A stretch of DNA of 45,074 bases from Tulasnella sp. 424 (taxonomy: Eukaryota; Basidiomycota; Agaricomycetes; Cantharellales; Tulasnellaceae), in the NCBI GenBank assembly GCA_019633425.1, contig WSUB01000252.1, positions 1 to 45,074 of the forward strand, read 5' to 3'. Made by a program: the position numbers and the translations under genes. Of this stretch, positions 24,765 through 35,679 are shown in pieces (within the stretch, counting starts at the first letter, position 1; every line of letters starts with the position of its first letter). Under the pieces are notes generated by a model. That model did not search any database and was not told the DNA's origin. It saw only the letters and a list, made by a program, of their open reading frames with translations.

Positions 24765-27368
24765 ATGGCTTACCGCGAAAGCCAGGACCACCTCACAAAC
24801 ACAAACTACCACTCCGTAGGAGCAGAAGAGTACGGCGGCGCTGGCTATGGAGAGCCCAAAAAAGGCCTCAGTAAATGGGTGAGTTCGAGGGATTGAAGAT
24901 CGCGGCGCGTTCTGTTCCAGCGCGCTCATTCGGTCCACCTCAAAATTCAGGTGAAAATCGGTGTTCCCGTTGCTGTTGTCATCATCATCGCAGCAGTCGT
25001 TGGCGGAGTCGTTGGTTCGAAATCAAGCAGCAAGAGCTCGACGTCCTCATCAGCTTCTTCCAACAACAGTGGCTCGACCGGCGAGCCAAATGGCACTGAG
25101 CTGGCAAGTGTAAAAACCGCCATTGGCTTGTTTGCCACCTCTACCAACGCCCATAGTGTTCCAATCTACCCCTCTACGGTTAGTGTCCTCGTGTATTCGC
25201 ACAGATGGGTAATGGGAACTTACATGAGACTTGTCGTCAGACCAACGCAGCTGCCTTCACCACCCCCACCTTTGTTGCTCAGGCTGGCAGCAACGCACAG
25301 CTCACCTGGAATACAGACACCTTCCAGCCTGCCACCCCAGCGCCCACCACTGTCAGGCCCGATAGGCCTCGTTTGATTGCGCCCGCATACAAGTGGCAGC
25401 AGCTTGCGGCCTTCGTCGCTTCCGACCCATACATGAAGGCATGGAATGACACTATCATGGCTGATGTCAACCAATGGGAGGGCATGGACCCCGTCCCCTA
25501 CGTGATCGATGGTGGCCTCAGCTTGAGCGGTGTTCTCGACGTCGCTCGTCAAGTCAAGCAACGCATCAAGGCCTTTGCCTACGCTTACCGCGTTACCGGC
25601 CAGACCATGTGGGCGGATCGCGCCTGGAAGGAGCTGCTGGTGCGTTTTCTCCGAATTAATGAAATTTCTGGGCATCCCACCGACCCTTGATTGGTGCTAG
25701 AATGCTTCTGGCACAGGTACAACATCCTTTGGAACTGCGCCCGACAACTGGAACACCCAGCACTTCCTCGACGTTGCCGAGTTCACCGCCGCCTTTGCCA
25801 TCGGATACGACTGGCTCTACGACGTCTGGACAGACCAACAGAAGACGACCATCCGCACCGCGATCATCAACCTCGGCCTCCAGTACGGTATCCAGGTGTA
25901 CGCCAACAACGCTGGTTACGGATGGTGGAAAACCGTCAACGGTAACTGGAACTGCGTCTGCAATGGTGGATTGACCATGGGTGCTCTCGCCATTCTCGGC
26001 GACGATACAAGTGGAGTTGCCCAGCAAATCCTTGGATATACCATTGACAACGCCAAGGCCAACTGCGCAATGGGCCCCAGCTCCGATGGTACCTGGTCCG
26101 AAACACCCAACTACTGGTACTTCGGTACAACTGCCCACGCCGAGATGGCCTCATCGCTCCTGACAGCCACCGGTAGCAGCTACGGATTGATGACTGCCAA
26201 CCCTGAATTCGCCGACACTGGTCTCTTCCACATGTACGTCTACGGCAACCAGCAGATGTTCGATTATGGCGACCACGGTCCAAACAAGTACAGCACCACC
26301 GCAAACGCTATGATGTTCCACGCCTCGCAATTCAACAAGCCCGAGTACATGCTCTTCCAGCGAGATCGTATCGATTCCGGCGAGCCATGGAGTATGTTCT
26401 GGTACGATCCCAGCGTTACTGGAGCGTTCTGGAACAACCTGGCTTTGGATCACTACTTCGACGATCCTCTGGACGTCTGGGCTTCCATGCGTTCGAGCTG
26501 GACGGATGTCAATGGATTGTACGTCGCTATGAAGTCTGGAAATCACACTGGCCATCAGACCCACGGAGATCTTGATGCTGGTGACTTTGTCATTGATGCC
26601 CTTGGTGTCCGCTGGGCTGGCGAGCTTGGCTCGGGCGACTACGACGCCGTTGGCTACTTCGCCTCCGAAGCCACTGACAGCCAGCGCTGGTTGTACTACC
26701 GCAAGCGTACCGAAGGTCAGAACTGCTTGGTCGTCGCCCACGGAAACCAGAACGTCAATGCCGCCACCCCGAGCAACTTCGGCTCTTCCAACACCGCCCA
26801 GGGCTCCAGCACCGTGTTTGAAGATCCTTCTGATTCGACCGCATTCTTCACCACTGATTTGACTGCCACGTACAACGGAGTGTGAGTTATTAGGATTTTG
26901 CCCTGCGCTTGTCCTCATCTTCTGATCCCATACACCCTGGATAGTTCGATCAAGCGTGGTATCCGAATGATCAACGGCCGCAAGCAAGTGCTCCTCCAAG
27001 ACGACATCACCGGCTCGACGCAACCGATTGAGTGGCGCATGCACACCAACGCCACCGTCGCCGTCAATGGTGCCTCCGCAACTTTGACCCTCGATGGCAA
27101 CACCATGCAGGTCCAGATCCTCAATGCTCCGTCTGGCGTCGTCTTTGGAACCGCTGAAGCCGTCCGGTACTCTGATGACCCCGCACTTCCTACTGGCATG
27201 GTCGATCAACCAAACCCAGGCGTCACCGTCCTCACCATCGAGCTCCCCGCGGGAACCTACAATCTCCAGGTCTTGTTCAATCCTCAGTGGCCCGATATGC
27301 AAGCCAGCGACTACAAGACCCCGACCCTGGTGGCAATAGATCAATGGTCGCTGACAAGTCATAATTAG
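24765..27368 (+). CDS. Membrane-anchored heparinase II/III-like (chondroitin AC/alginate lyase fold) polysaccharide lyase
   Basis: Exons 24765-24878, 24951-25178, 25241-25639, 25701-26881 and 26945-27368 sum to 2346 bases (781 aa). There is a short cytosolic-type N terminus, one transmembrane segment at about residues 39-60 (VKIGVPVAVVIIIAAVVGG), then a Ser/Asn-rich stalk: a type II membrane protein. The catalytic part has an alpha-toroid-like region with FTAAFAIGYDWLYDVWT and NGNWNCVCNGGLTMGALAI, the NWNxVCNGG block seen in heparinase II/III-type proteins. Later come HGPNKYSTTANAMMF and HQTHGDLDAGDFVIDALG, then a beta-sandwich C terminus. It probably acts at the cell surface on an acidic or wall polysaccharide. 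The substrate is unknown. Confidence 0.88.
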
Positions 27369-27853
27369 CCAGGGTAACCCTGTCTGTCTCCTTTTCCCCA
27401 CTCGCTTTTGATGGACGACATGTACGACTTTTTCTTTTCGCCTTCTTCGAGACAATGCCTTCTCGTTCGTTTCGGATATTTTTAGTTATCACAGTTACCC
27501 CCCATCCTATCTATCTATCACAGTAGCGTTTTCTTCCTAGTTATTAGAGTGATCTTTTCCCAAGTCGCGTTTCTGTTAGGATCGCTGGACTTGGTCTTGT
27601 TACGATTCAAAATCCCTGATGGACTGCGTATTTAAACCGCTCAGGGACGATATATCGGTTTCTTTTGTGGGCAATTGGCCAAGAGCACGAGGGTTATTCG
27701 CGGTGGCTTTTTGCACTGCATCCCCTTTACACGTACCAGTTCATCTCCATTCAGAAAATCCCTCGCCAATCACTTGCACCTTTGCCTCCTTTGTGTCTTC
27801 CTAGTATTTCAACCGTTCGCTCACATTCTCCATTGTGTGGCTGGTCCTCACAA
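27369..27853. other. Intergenic before the tandem array
   Basis: About 485 bases with the lyase 3' UTR and the 5' region of the first gag-like gene. There is a short 'tatctatctatc' repeat near 27507 and C/T-rich DNA. I see no gene. Confidence 0.4.
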
Positions 27854-29181
27854 ATGGCCTCTCAATCTCTCGTTTTTCACGGTCAAGATGTTCCAGCCTT
27901 GGTTGCAAGAATAGACGCGTCGCAAGGCCCAGGATCCGGCCTAGGCTCTTCCTCTTTCTTCAACAAGGCGGCAGCCGAATTGGTAGCTCCTTACTTAGTC
28001 GGGGATGTTCTGCGGTGGTATGAAAGCCTTGACACTGCTACGCAAGAGAGCTGGGTGTCCTTACGAGCTGGCCTTCTGAAGAAATTCGGCCCCTTCGACG
28101 ATAACAAAGACGCTGAGTCAAGGTACTCCTAACTCCAACCTCCAAAAAGCGAGCCGAAGCTCACTTGTTCCTTTGGCAGTCGCAGAGATTCTTGTTTGGG
28201 CGTACAGCCGGCACGGCCTCCCCTCAGCCTTGCGGAGATTAAAGAGGTTCGTCCATCTTTCCTCGCAGCTCTCAGTTGAAGCTAAAACTAGCGTTCTAGG
28301 GACAAGCTGCGAGTGGTTCTGCAAATGCAGTACCTCGCGCTGGAGTAAGTTCTGAGTAGGAAGCCTCAAGTCTGGCTGACAACTAATGGCGCTCTGAAGT
28401 CTTCCATAATAACGAACTCTACATACACGGCCACCATTCAAAGGCCCCAGATAAAACGACGATCAAAAATATTTCGCAATGCTGCTCCACCACCACCCCC
28501 ATTGGCTGGTCCTCTACGCGTATGTCACGGCACTAAAAGTCAGGCAAACGGCACTAATACTAATAAATCTGCCTATCACTTTCCAGTCACCCCTCGCATC
28601 ACACTTTATCATAGATCTTTTACCATCAACACCTCTACATTATCGCGCCGATTGGCAACCCATCGAAATCCAACTGCCTCCAGTTAACGAGACTGACAAC
28701 ATGACGTACCGCATCGATAAGCCGATCCCACTCAAGACCAATCAATTAAATTAGTTAGTATCTGTGCTTTCATCTGCGGTGAAAAGGTTCATTGACTTCC
28801 GCTTTTCCTAGTGTAATGGTTGGGTTCCGCCTCATAGAGATTCCCGCTCCGGACGTGAAGACGTATCTCCAGCTCCGTTATACCTGTTCGTCCTATCGTC
28901 ACATCTTCGTCATGTCGCCATTCTGAACATTTGATGAACCCCGTTCTACATGCCATCAGATAAATCGTTCAACTATACCCCATCATGCACACATGACTGG
29001 AAGCGCAATCCTGTATGCTTGCTATCGGAAACAGTCTTTTTGTGTTTCCATCCACACACGACCTACCGCTACGAGCTTAAGCCAGGAGTACCGTTCCAAT
29101 CAAGTCTCACCAACACATCTAACTCCACCCCCCAGGATGAACGTCCCCAAATCGTGGTTGAATGGCAGCTTAAAGGCTGAA
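27854..29181 (+). CDS. Gag-like repeated gene family, copy 1 (probably decayed downstream)
   Basis: Exon 1 (27854-28122, phase 2) encodes about 90 aa with the block VLRWYESLDTATQESWVSLRAGLL, resembling the W..L..F region of retrotransposon gag and small host gag-like families. The next block (SCLGVQPARPPLSLAEIKE, from about 28181) and later blocks (LYIHGHHSKAPDKTTIKNIS near 28410-28475; PIEIQLPP then PIPLKTNQL near 28660-28750; WK.NPVCLLSETVF then ELKPGV and DERPQIVVEW at 28950-29180) all recur in copy 3 at 38936-40286. Such between-copy conservation of protein blocks supports past coding function. The frame breaks between the IHGHH and EIQLPP blocks unless an unseen intron joins them. No protease or reverse transcriptase is present. 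The end coordinate is approximate. Confidence 0.5.
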
Positions 29182-30330
29182 TATCTGGGACGCCGACTAG
29201 ACGTTTTCCAAATTGTTCTCTATAACTAGGCGTTGATCTCGAGGCCGGGTATCCGTCTGAGTAATTGCATCCTAGTTGTTTATAGCATTTTCAACCGGCC
29301 GCACAACCTCAAAGTCCGGGCTGCCCAGCAGCTGAAAAGTTCGGTATGTGGCCTACTGCTTCAGGAGCCTCCTATCGAAGGTTATATCCGTCAAGCGCAC
29401 CTCCCAGGTTAAGTTGGAGACCGAACTAGCTCTGAGTTACGGTTGAGGGCGAACCAAGTTATCCGAGCTTGGTTCGCGAGGCAGAGTTCAGGGCCAGCCA
29501 GGAGGTCGTTTTAAGTGACGGTGGGGACTTTAGAGTCGAATAGGAATCGTAGAGCCTGGATCCAGCTCAATATCACAGACATGTCCAAGCGTCGTGGATG
29601 AAACTTGGTTTGCCATCTAGATCACAAGAAGCACGGCGTCAACGGGTCTCATTGCTTGCTCAGTCTTGCACACACCTGCCGTAAGTCCCGTATATATGCG
29701 CTCGCTGCGATTTTGGTAAGTTGTGCAGCCGCGCGACTCGAAGATCCTGGCTCCCTTCCCAAGCAAGGTTAACCCCACAGTAGCCCACCTTAGAATTTCG
29801 CGCGACGTGGCCGCCTCAATACAACCGATGACCTTGTATCATACCGTCCAGGGGAGACATGATAGCGGCTTCAGTTGACTGCGGAGCGTTCAGGGAAGAC
29901 CAGTAGAGACCTCGACAGGCGGAAGTCCTGGCCACCCTTCCTTGAGACTAGATCATCGACCCACCATGTGCATCTTCCATGGCAATTCGAGGAATTATCT
30001 GCAGGGAGGCCGCATTTGGGGTGTTTTTTAGAGGGCATTGCCGTAAGGTCGTGGCCTCACTGAGCGGCCGTTTCTATTAAGGCACATGGATACCTCCCAA
30101 TGGCACCAAGGAATCAGGTAGTACACACCGACGAATCTCATATGGTCGATCTTATGTGATATTGAATCGAAACTCTTGCTCTTATCTAACGAGGAGTGGG
30201 CGAGGAAGGGAAAGAGGAGCATGGCGAGCCCTGAGATGTCGGACTAGCTAGCGTGTAGGATTGGATTAGCCATGCGCACTTTGGTCAAGCGCCGCTAGCC
30301 TTAGGATTCAATATTCAGTGAAAAGTGCCG
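29182..30330. other. Array spacer S1 copy 1 and flanking DNA
   Basis: No gene is supported. The stretch from about 29380 to 29695 is a repeat also found at 35310-35630 (see repeat entries). The rest (29700-30300) contains no recognisable element. Confidence 0.5.
29380..29695 (+). repeat. Array spacer repeat S1, copy 1
   Basis: Matches 35310-35630 in the same orientation. Landmarks are 'gagggcgaaccaagttatccga', 'gccagccaggaggtcgt', 'gagacttggtttgcc'-type, and 'tctcattgcttgctc' followed by a 'gtcttacacacc'-type end. It separates the gag-like gene from the CFEM gene in both units. Confidence 0.85.
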
Positions 30331-30751
30331 CCATTTGCGGGTCGATCACCTCCGGAAGCCCTTGTCCCTATGAGACCCGTCATCCGATGTACAATCACGA
30401 TCACACTGTTTGGTTATTTTGAGGACTTGGAACACATCGGTGGTCTGGCGATGTTTGGCGCATTTGACTGTCTAAAGAGGTCTCGCTCCAGTCACACACG
30501 TTTATTCAGCGCACAAAAAGAAATAGAACACATGATTTGCACGTATATGGTAACCTAGACATATCAAGACGACTCGCAAGAATGTCAGAGGAAAGGAGAA
30601 CTAGTTCTGGTGAAAGAGAAAAGTCCGGTACAACGTCAGTCCGAGTATTTTAAAAGATCGAGAACATTTCCTGAGTCCTGAGTGGAAGGGTAGAGTTAGT
30701 TAAAGAACGACAGCTAACACCGTCCTGTTGCGTCTTGTCTTTGCTTTCATA
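30330..30751 (+). repeat. CFEM 3'-flank repeat F3, copy A
   Basis: Conserved 3' flank of CFEM gene A, recurring at about 32090-32508 and 35680-36094. Landmarks are 'gatgtacaatca' (30386 region), 'aaagaggtctcgctc' and 'agtcacacacgtttattca'. Part is probably 3' UTR of the minus-strand CFEM genes. Confidence 0.8.
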
Positions 30752-31513
30752 TTAGTAATCAAAGATGGACGAGACATCGATACCCTGTACAAAGCATGTC
30801 GTTAGTCAACAGAACGGGATAATGTCAGAACGTGGGTACGTACAACGGCCCTACAGTAAGCCTCGATGAAGCATTTAGAACTCTTGATGTCTTCATCAGA
30901 GCAAGAAGTCTTGGAACAAGTGAAAGCCGACTCCAGGAATTTGCGGTCGTTACACAGGCAGACGCCGTTATCATTAATAGGGCAATCAGTTGGAGCCGCT
31001 CCCAAACAAATACTCGCGCAGGCTGTGAAGGAATGAGAAAAACATCGTTTAACACAGTAATACACCAGCCCATTTCACTTAGGTTTACCTGGCAAGGGCG
31101 TCTCGAGATCGATACCCTATATACATCGGAAGTTGCATCAGCTAAGGTTACCTCGTTTGTGGACTGGAACGACGAACGGCTGCCTTGCAATTCACTATAA
31201 AAGCCTCGATGGCTTTGTTGGCGTCCTCAGAGCTGCAGGAGTTCTCGGCGCAAGTAGTGATCGCCGTACTGTACTGGGCATTCAGGCAGAGGCAAGCGGC
31301 GTCGTCGGGTTCGCAAGGACTAGTGTCGGCCTCGGCGGCGCATTCCTTCGCGCAGGCTGTTGTTTTCAGCGAGTGAGTAAAGTTTAGGGGCTAAAGTAAG
31401 CGGTCAGTTCAGATCGAAAACTTACAAGGAACTTCGATGTCGTTATTGCGCCTGAATACGGAGACCGCGGAGACAAGCGAGGCAGCGAAGAGGACGACGA
31501 CGGAGAAGCGCAT
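30752..31513 (-). CDS. Secreted protein with two CFEM domains, gene A
   Basis: Exons 31426-31513, 31178-31356, 31089-31116, 30844-31022 and 30752-30784 sum to 507 bases (168 aa). A signal peptide (MRFSVVVLFAASLVSAVS) precedes two CFEM domains. CFEM 1 has eight Cys (CAKEC, SPC, CLC, TTC, NSC, NC). CFEM 2 has CASIC, TDC, CLC, TC, SC, YC plus one extra Cys (SSKC). An Asp/Asn-rich residue set precedes each CLC, as in haem-binding CFEMs. There is no GPI signal, so the protein is probably secreted into the wall or medium. CFEM proteins are known in iron/haem uptake, wall function and fungus-host contact; which applies here is not shown. One donor (exon 2, GTTCGT) is unusual but conserved in gene C. 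Confidence 0.82.
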
Positions 31514-31559
31514 GGTGTAGGTGTATTGAGAAAGGTAACTTGATAGAATGGAGAATAGA

Positions 31560-32075
31560 AGAAGATGAGCAATGAGGGGTGGCTAGAAGATCGCTGGGGC
31601 AGAGAGCTGCTGAGTACGGCCAGACAACGCTGGGTTGGTTGATATAAGTACCTCGACACAACCTACATAAACCAACAAGGCTTAGCGTTGGCAGTTCAAG
31701 GCACGCGCAATGCACGATAATCACAGAAGATTACCCAGGTGACATTTAGAGATGGACAAATGATCATGAGGGCCATCCGTCTCAAATATCCGAAGCCACT
31801 GCTTTGCGCGCAGCCTACCGTTCAAGCTACAAATGGTAAAGTACCGCCGAGAAACAAGTGAACATATTATTACTGTATCACATTGTGTTTTTGTCTTCGA
31901 ATATTCGCCTGTGCTTCGGGCCCGCGTAAGAAAACCAAGCCGATGGAGTGCTTGGGTTTGCGTCGATTCCCCTCGGGAATTACATACATTCAGGTCCCAC
32001 TCCTTGGAGGCACTTGGAGAAAGGGTTATTTTTGGCGACATACTGTCATTCACCGCTCTGTCAGGTCAGGCGAAC
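31560..32075 (+). repeat. CFEM 5'-flank repeat F5, copy A
   Basis: Upstream region of CFEM A, recurring at about 33200-33720 (B), 36900-37430 (C) and, without a CFEM gene, 37850-38110 (D). Landmarks are 'tacctcgacacaacctac', 'gaagattacccaggtgacattta', 'ggtaaagtaccgccgaga' and the 'ctgtgcttcgg' block. It presumably includes the shared promoter. Confidence 0.82.
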
Positions 32076-32089
32076 TTGGTATCCAGCGC

Positions 32090-32508
32090 ACGCCGATCAC
32101 CTCCTCGAGAAGTCCTGCTGCCTATGAGGTCTATCAGCCCATGTACAATCACACTCTCACACCGTTTGACTATTCGATGGCTTGGATCACATCGGCCGTC
32201 TGCTGGTGTCTGTCGCACTTCGCTGTCTAAAGAGGTCTCGCTCTAGTCACACACGTTTATTTTGAACACAGAAAGGAATGGCACACATAAATCGCGCATA
32301 TACGGTGACCGAAGAGACATATCAAGAAGACTCGCTACAATGTCAGAGGAAAGCAAAGCCAGTTCTGATGAAAAGAAAATTCCGTTACAACTTCGGTCCA
32401 AATATTTCAAAAGATCGAGAATATTCCCCGAGTCCTATGTGGACAGGTAGAGCTAGCTAAAGGACGGCAGCTAATATCGTTCTGTCGCGTCTTGTCTTTG
32501 CGTTGGAG
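32090..32508 (+). repeat. CFEM 3'-flank repeat F3, copy B
   Basis: Second copy of F3, directly abutting F5 copy A. The CFEM A and B units are therefore joined head to tail. Confidence 0.78.
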
Positions 32509-33140
32509 TTAGTACCGAAAGATGGACGAGACATCAATACCCTGTACAAAGCATGTCTCGAGTCAACAGAACGGGTCAATGTTGGAACATGGGTGTACGT
32601 ACAAAGGCCCTGCAGTAAGCCTCAGTGAAGCATTTGCAGTCTACATAGGAACGAGAAGGCATCCTTTAAGACTGTAATATACCAACATCTTTTGATTAAG
32701 GTCTGATGTACTTACCTGGTAAGGGGCGGTCGAGATCAATACCCTACATTGGAAGCTGGGTCAGCGAAGGTAAGCTGGTTGATGACCTACAAAAGATGAA
32801 CGGCTGCCTTTCACTACGCGGTATAAGCCCCAGAGACTTTACTGGCATCCTCAGAGTTGCAGGGATTTTCGACGCAAGTATTGACTGCGGTGAGGTACTG
32901 GATGTTCAAGCAGAGGCAAGCGGCGTCGTCGGATCTGCAAGGACTAGTGTCTGCCTCGGTGAGCCATCACCCCGGGCAGGCTGTTGTGTTCAATGAGCAA
33001 GTAAGGACTAAAGACCGGAATAGATGGGCATTTGAAATTAGAAACTTACAAGGCACTTTAAGGAGGTCATTATGACGCCTGAATACAGAAACGGCGGAGA
33101 CAAGCGAGGCAGCAGAGAGAATGACGACGTAGAAACGCAT
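32509..33140 (-). pseudogene. CFEM gene B, pseudogene
   Basis: All landmarks of genes A and C are recognisable: signal-peptide exon from 33140 (MRFYVVILSAASLVSAVS), the CFEM 1 exon, the 28-base mini-exon near 32716-32743, the end of the CFEM 2 exon and the terminal mini-exon 32509-32541. It is broken. The first Cys pair region of CFEM 1 has changed to contain an in-frame TGA. Two further stops sit where the last CFEM 1 Cys should be. About 150 bases of the CFEM 2 exon are deleted, leaving only its last ~12 codons. A functional protein is not expected. Confidence 0.85.
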
Positions 33141-33199
33141 TGTGTAAGTGCATCGAGAGAAGTAACTCGATACGACGGAGAGGTGGAAAAGACGAGCAA

Positions 33200-33790
33200 G
33201 GAGCGGTGGCTAGAAGCTCGCTGGGGCAGAGCTGCTCAGGAGGACCACCTCGACACAGCCTATGCAAGCCAAGCCAAGCTTGGCATTGGCAGGTCGAGGC
33301 ATGCCCAATGTACGGGAATCACAGAAGATTACCCAGGTGACATTTAGACATGGACAAATGAGGGCCATCCGCCTTAAATATCCAAAGCCACTGCTCTGCG
33401 CGCAGCCTACTACACAAGCCGCATGCGGTAAAGTACCACCGAGGAACAGGTGACCGTATTATTTGCTGCATCACGTTGTGTTGCTATTCTCAAATACTCG
33501 CCCGTGCTTCGGAGCCGCGTAAAAGTGCCAAGCAGATGGAGCACAGCGGTTTGAGTCAACTCCCCTTCGAGAATTGCATTCAAAACCTACACCTCGGTAC
33601 CACAGCGTCTCAAGTTGGAGAAAGGGCTCTTTCGGCGATACACGATTGTCAGCCGTTAGACCAACTTGGCATTTCCAGCTGGACCAGCTTCAGTGGCATC
33701 TCCTGGTCACATGCCTAAGTAAGCCTCTTGCATGAGCGCAAAAGATGCATTTCGAGAGGTTTCCAGATTTGAAGGCTTTTCCAATTAGCT
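33200..33790 (+). repeat. CFEM 5'-flank repeat F5, copy B
   Basis: Copy of the CFEM upstream flank ('cctcgacacagcctatgcaag', 'gaagattacccaggtgacattta', 'gccgcgtaaaagtgccaag'). It runs on into the gag-upstream repeat. Confidence 0.8.
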
Positions 33791-34400
33791 TAGTGCCCAA
33801 GTGTCTTAGATAGTGTGGACTCCATTGCAGTACAGGTTCGTCATCCTCCTCTTATTGGCCAATTTGATTCAATTAGGAGCTCCCCTCGGGGAACAACAGA
33901 CCAGGCTCGACACTAGAATGCAGGCACCATTGGAGCTCTAAATTTATCCCTAAGGTCATGGAAAACCCGTCTTGAAAGGATGTTTTCCTCCAGGATTTTA
34001 TTACGGTTCAGCTTGAGCTGGGGATCAGCATCCTTTACCCCCAGTCACGGATGTCAGTGGGCGTCTATGAATCCCTACCCTACATGAGCTCACTTGAGGT
34101 CGAAGTCAATGGTCAGAATGGGGGGAGCCGGACTTCAAAGAAGGCAGTACACGAGATTTGCCGCCGAACGAGTCTTAACGTTAACTAGCGCGTCAAGTTT
34201 CCCTAAACCCAGTGGTAGGTTAAGTTGGCTCTCGGGTCCGGGCAGACTAATAAAGTGTTGATTAGAATTATTTCATGCTAAACTGGAGGGGATGTAGCGG
34301 GCGAGAGGAGTGAGGCGGCGGTGTGCGAACTGAACTCTTCCGCTGCACGGTCTTGGGGTTGGCACCGGTTCCTTGATAACATCACTCGCTCGGAGGTTTA
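33720..34400 (+). repeat. Gag-upstream repeat G5, copy 2
   Basis: Matches 38180-38880. Landmarks are 'caggttcgtcatcctcctc' followed by 'attggccaatttgat', then 'gagctcccc', 'ttcatgctaaactgg', 'gatgtagcgg' and 'cgagaggagtg'. It leads into gag-like copy 2 and presumably carries the ancestral promoter. Confidence 0.82.
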
Positions 34401-34458
34401 CAGTGCACTTTATCCGAGTCTTTCGTTTCCCAACACGATCGCGGGGCTGCCAGTCCTC

Positions 34459-35133
34459 ATGTCCTCTCGGTGCCTTTTTCACGCTCGCGATACAGTTGTT
34501 GTGATCATGATATCAACAATCGAAACGTTACGTCCCTAAAGTTCAGAATCTGGGGTGGACTCCACTGATAGGTGGGGCGCCTTGGCTACGGACTTGGGGG
34601 CTAGCTACTTCGTCGAAGATGCTCTCCGGTGGTTCGAAGAGCTTGACACTGCGACGCAAGAGAGCTGGGTCTCCTTACGAGTCACCCTCCTAGCGGCGTT
34701 TGGTCGTACGCCGGCGACTCGAATGGTGATGAAAAATACGACGAGTTCAGGTATTCTTAAGAGTTGCCTCCCATCGAAGCTGGTCATTGAAGCTGACTTC
34801 TCGTTCCAGAGGGCTCAGAAACTCCTGCCGCACCCCCCCTAGCCCCCCCATACTACAAGAGGTTCGTCCACTTCTTCGAACTCTTCCGACTAAATCTCAA
34901 AATAGTATCTTAGCGAGGGGTAGGTGGGGGTGACCGGAGTGAGGGAGTCCGACCTGTGAGGTCGTCTAGTAATGTGGCAAGTGCTTATTAAAAATTTGAA
35001 AAAACTGTCGAGCTTCCCCAACACTTATGACACCTTGAAGGATCTTCAATGTATCAGCGAAACTTCCAAAGTCAAAATTCCAAAATCCGCGATGGAACGG
35101 CTATCGACAGCATCTCGCATTGGTCGGCGGGTG
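34459..35133 (+). pseudogene. Gag-like family, copy 2, pseudogene
   Basis: An ATG at 34459 opens a frame that stops at 34539 by a frameshift relative to copy 3. The continuing homologous stretch in another frame has DALRWFEELDTATQESWVSL (34619-34678) and ends at a splice donor near 34749. The second exon remnant ends at a conserved 'aagaggttcgtcca' donor region. A last fragment at about 35095-35133 matches the ISHW block of copy 3. Downstream blocks (EIQLPP, DERPQIVVEW) are gone. The gene then runs into a partial G5 repeat. Confidence 0.75.
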
Positions 35134-35134
35134 G

Positions 35135-35310
35135 AACATGACTCCAAAGGAAGCGGTACACGAGATTCGCCGTAGATCTAGAGTCTTAAACAAGCGTTTC
35201 AAGTTCCCACAAGCCCAGACGTAAGTTATCTGGCGCTAAAATGTTGATTAAATGTCATTTCATGCTAAGCTGGAAGGAATGTAGCGGACGAGAGGAGTGA
35301 GGGGATAGGA
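35135..35310 (+). repeat. Gag-upstream repeat G5, orphan partial copy
   Basis: The segment 'aagcggtacacgagattcgccgtagatctagagtctta' type sequence through 'ttcatgctaagctgg' and 'gtagcggacgagaggagtga' matches 34130-34320 and 38565-38740. No gag-like gene follows. It is fused directly to spacer S1 copy 2, so a gag-like gene was probably deleted here. Confidence 0.78.
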
Positions 35311-35630
35311 CAAAGGTTATCTCCGTGGAGTACACATCATTGGTTAAGATGGGGACCGACCTAGCTCTCAGTCACAGTTGAGGGCGAACCAAGTTATCCG
35401 AGGTTGGTCCGCGGCTCGGGGCCAGCCAGGAGGTCGTGCTGAATGACGATGGGGACTTTATCGTCGAAAAAGAGTCTCAGAGCCTCGATACAAATCCATA
35501 TCACGGATACGTCCAAGCGGTTTGTGGATAACCATGAGACTTGGTTTGCCCCCCCCATACACAAGAAGCAGGGCGCCAACGAGTCTCATTGCTTGCTCGG
35601 TCTTACACACCTACTGTAAGCCCCGTATCC
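35310..35630 (+). repeat. Array spacer repeat S1, copy 2
   Basis: Partner of 29380-29695. It contains a short C run (35550-35556) where copy 1 has 'atctagat'. Confidence 0.85.
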
Positions 35631-35679
35631 CTCAATTGCACCCACGCGGCTAGAGTGACGCTCCGGTCATGAACCGAGC

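Noticed and set aside
26151..27455. Long open frame (434 codons) on the minus strand across the lyase gene
   Set aside because: It is the reverse complement of a well-supported coding exon; composition mirrors that exon and no family motifs are seen.
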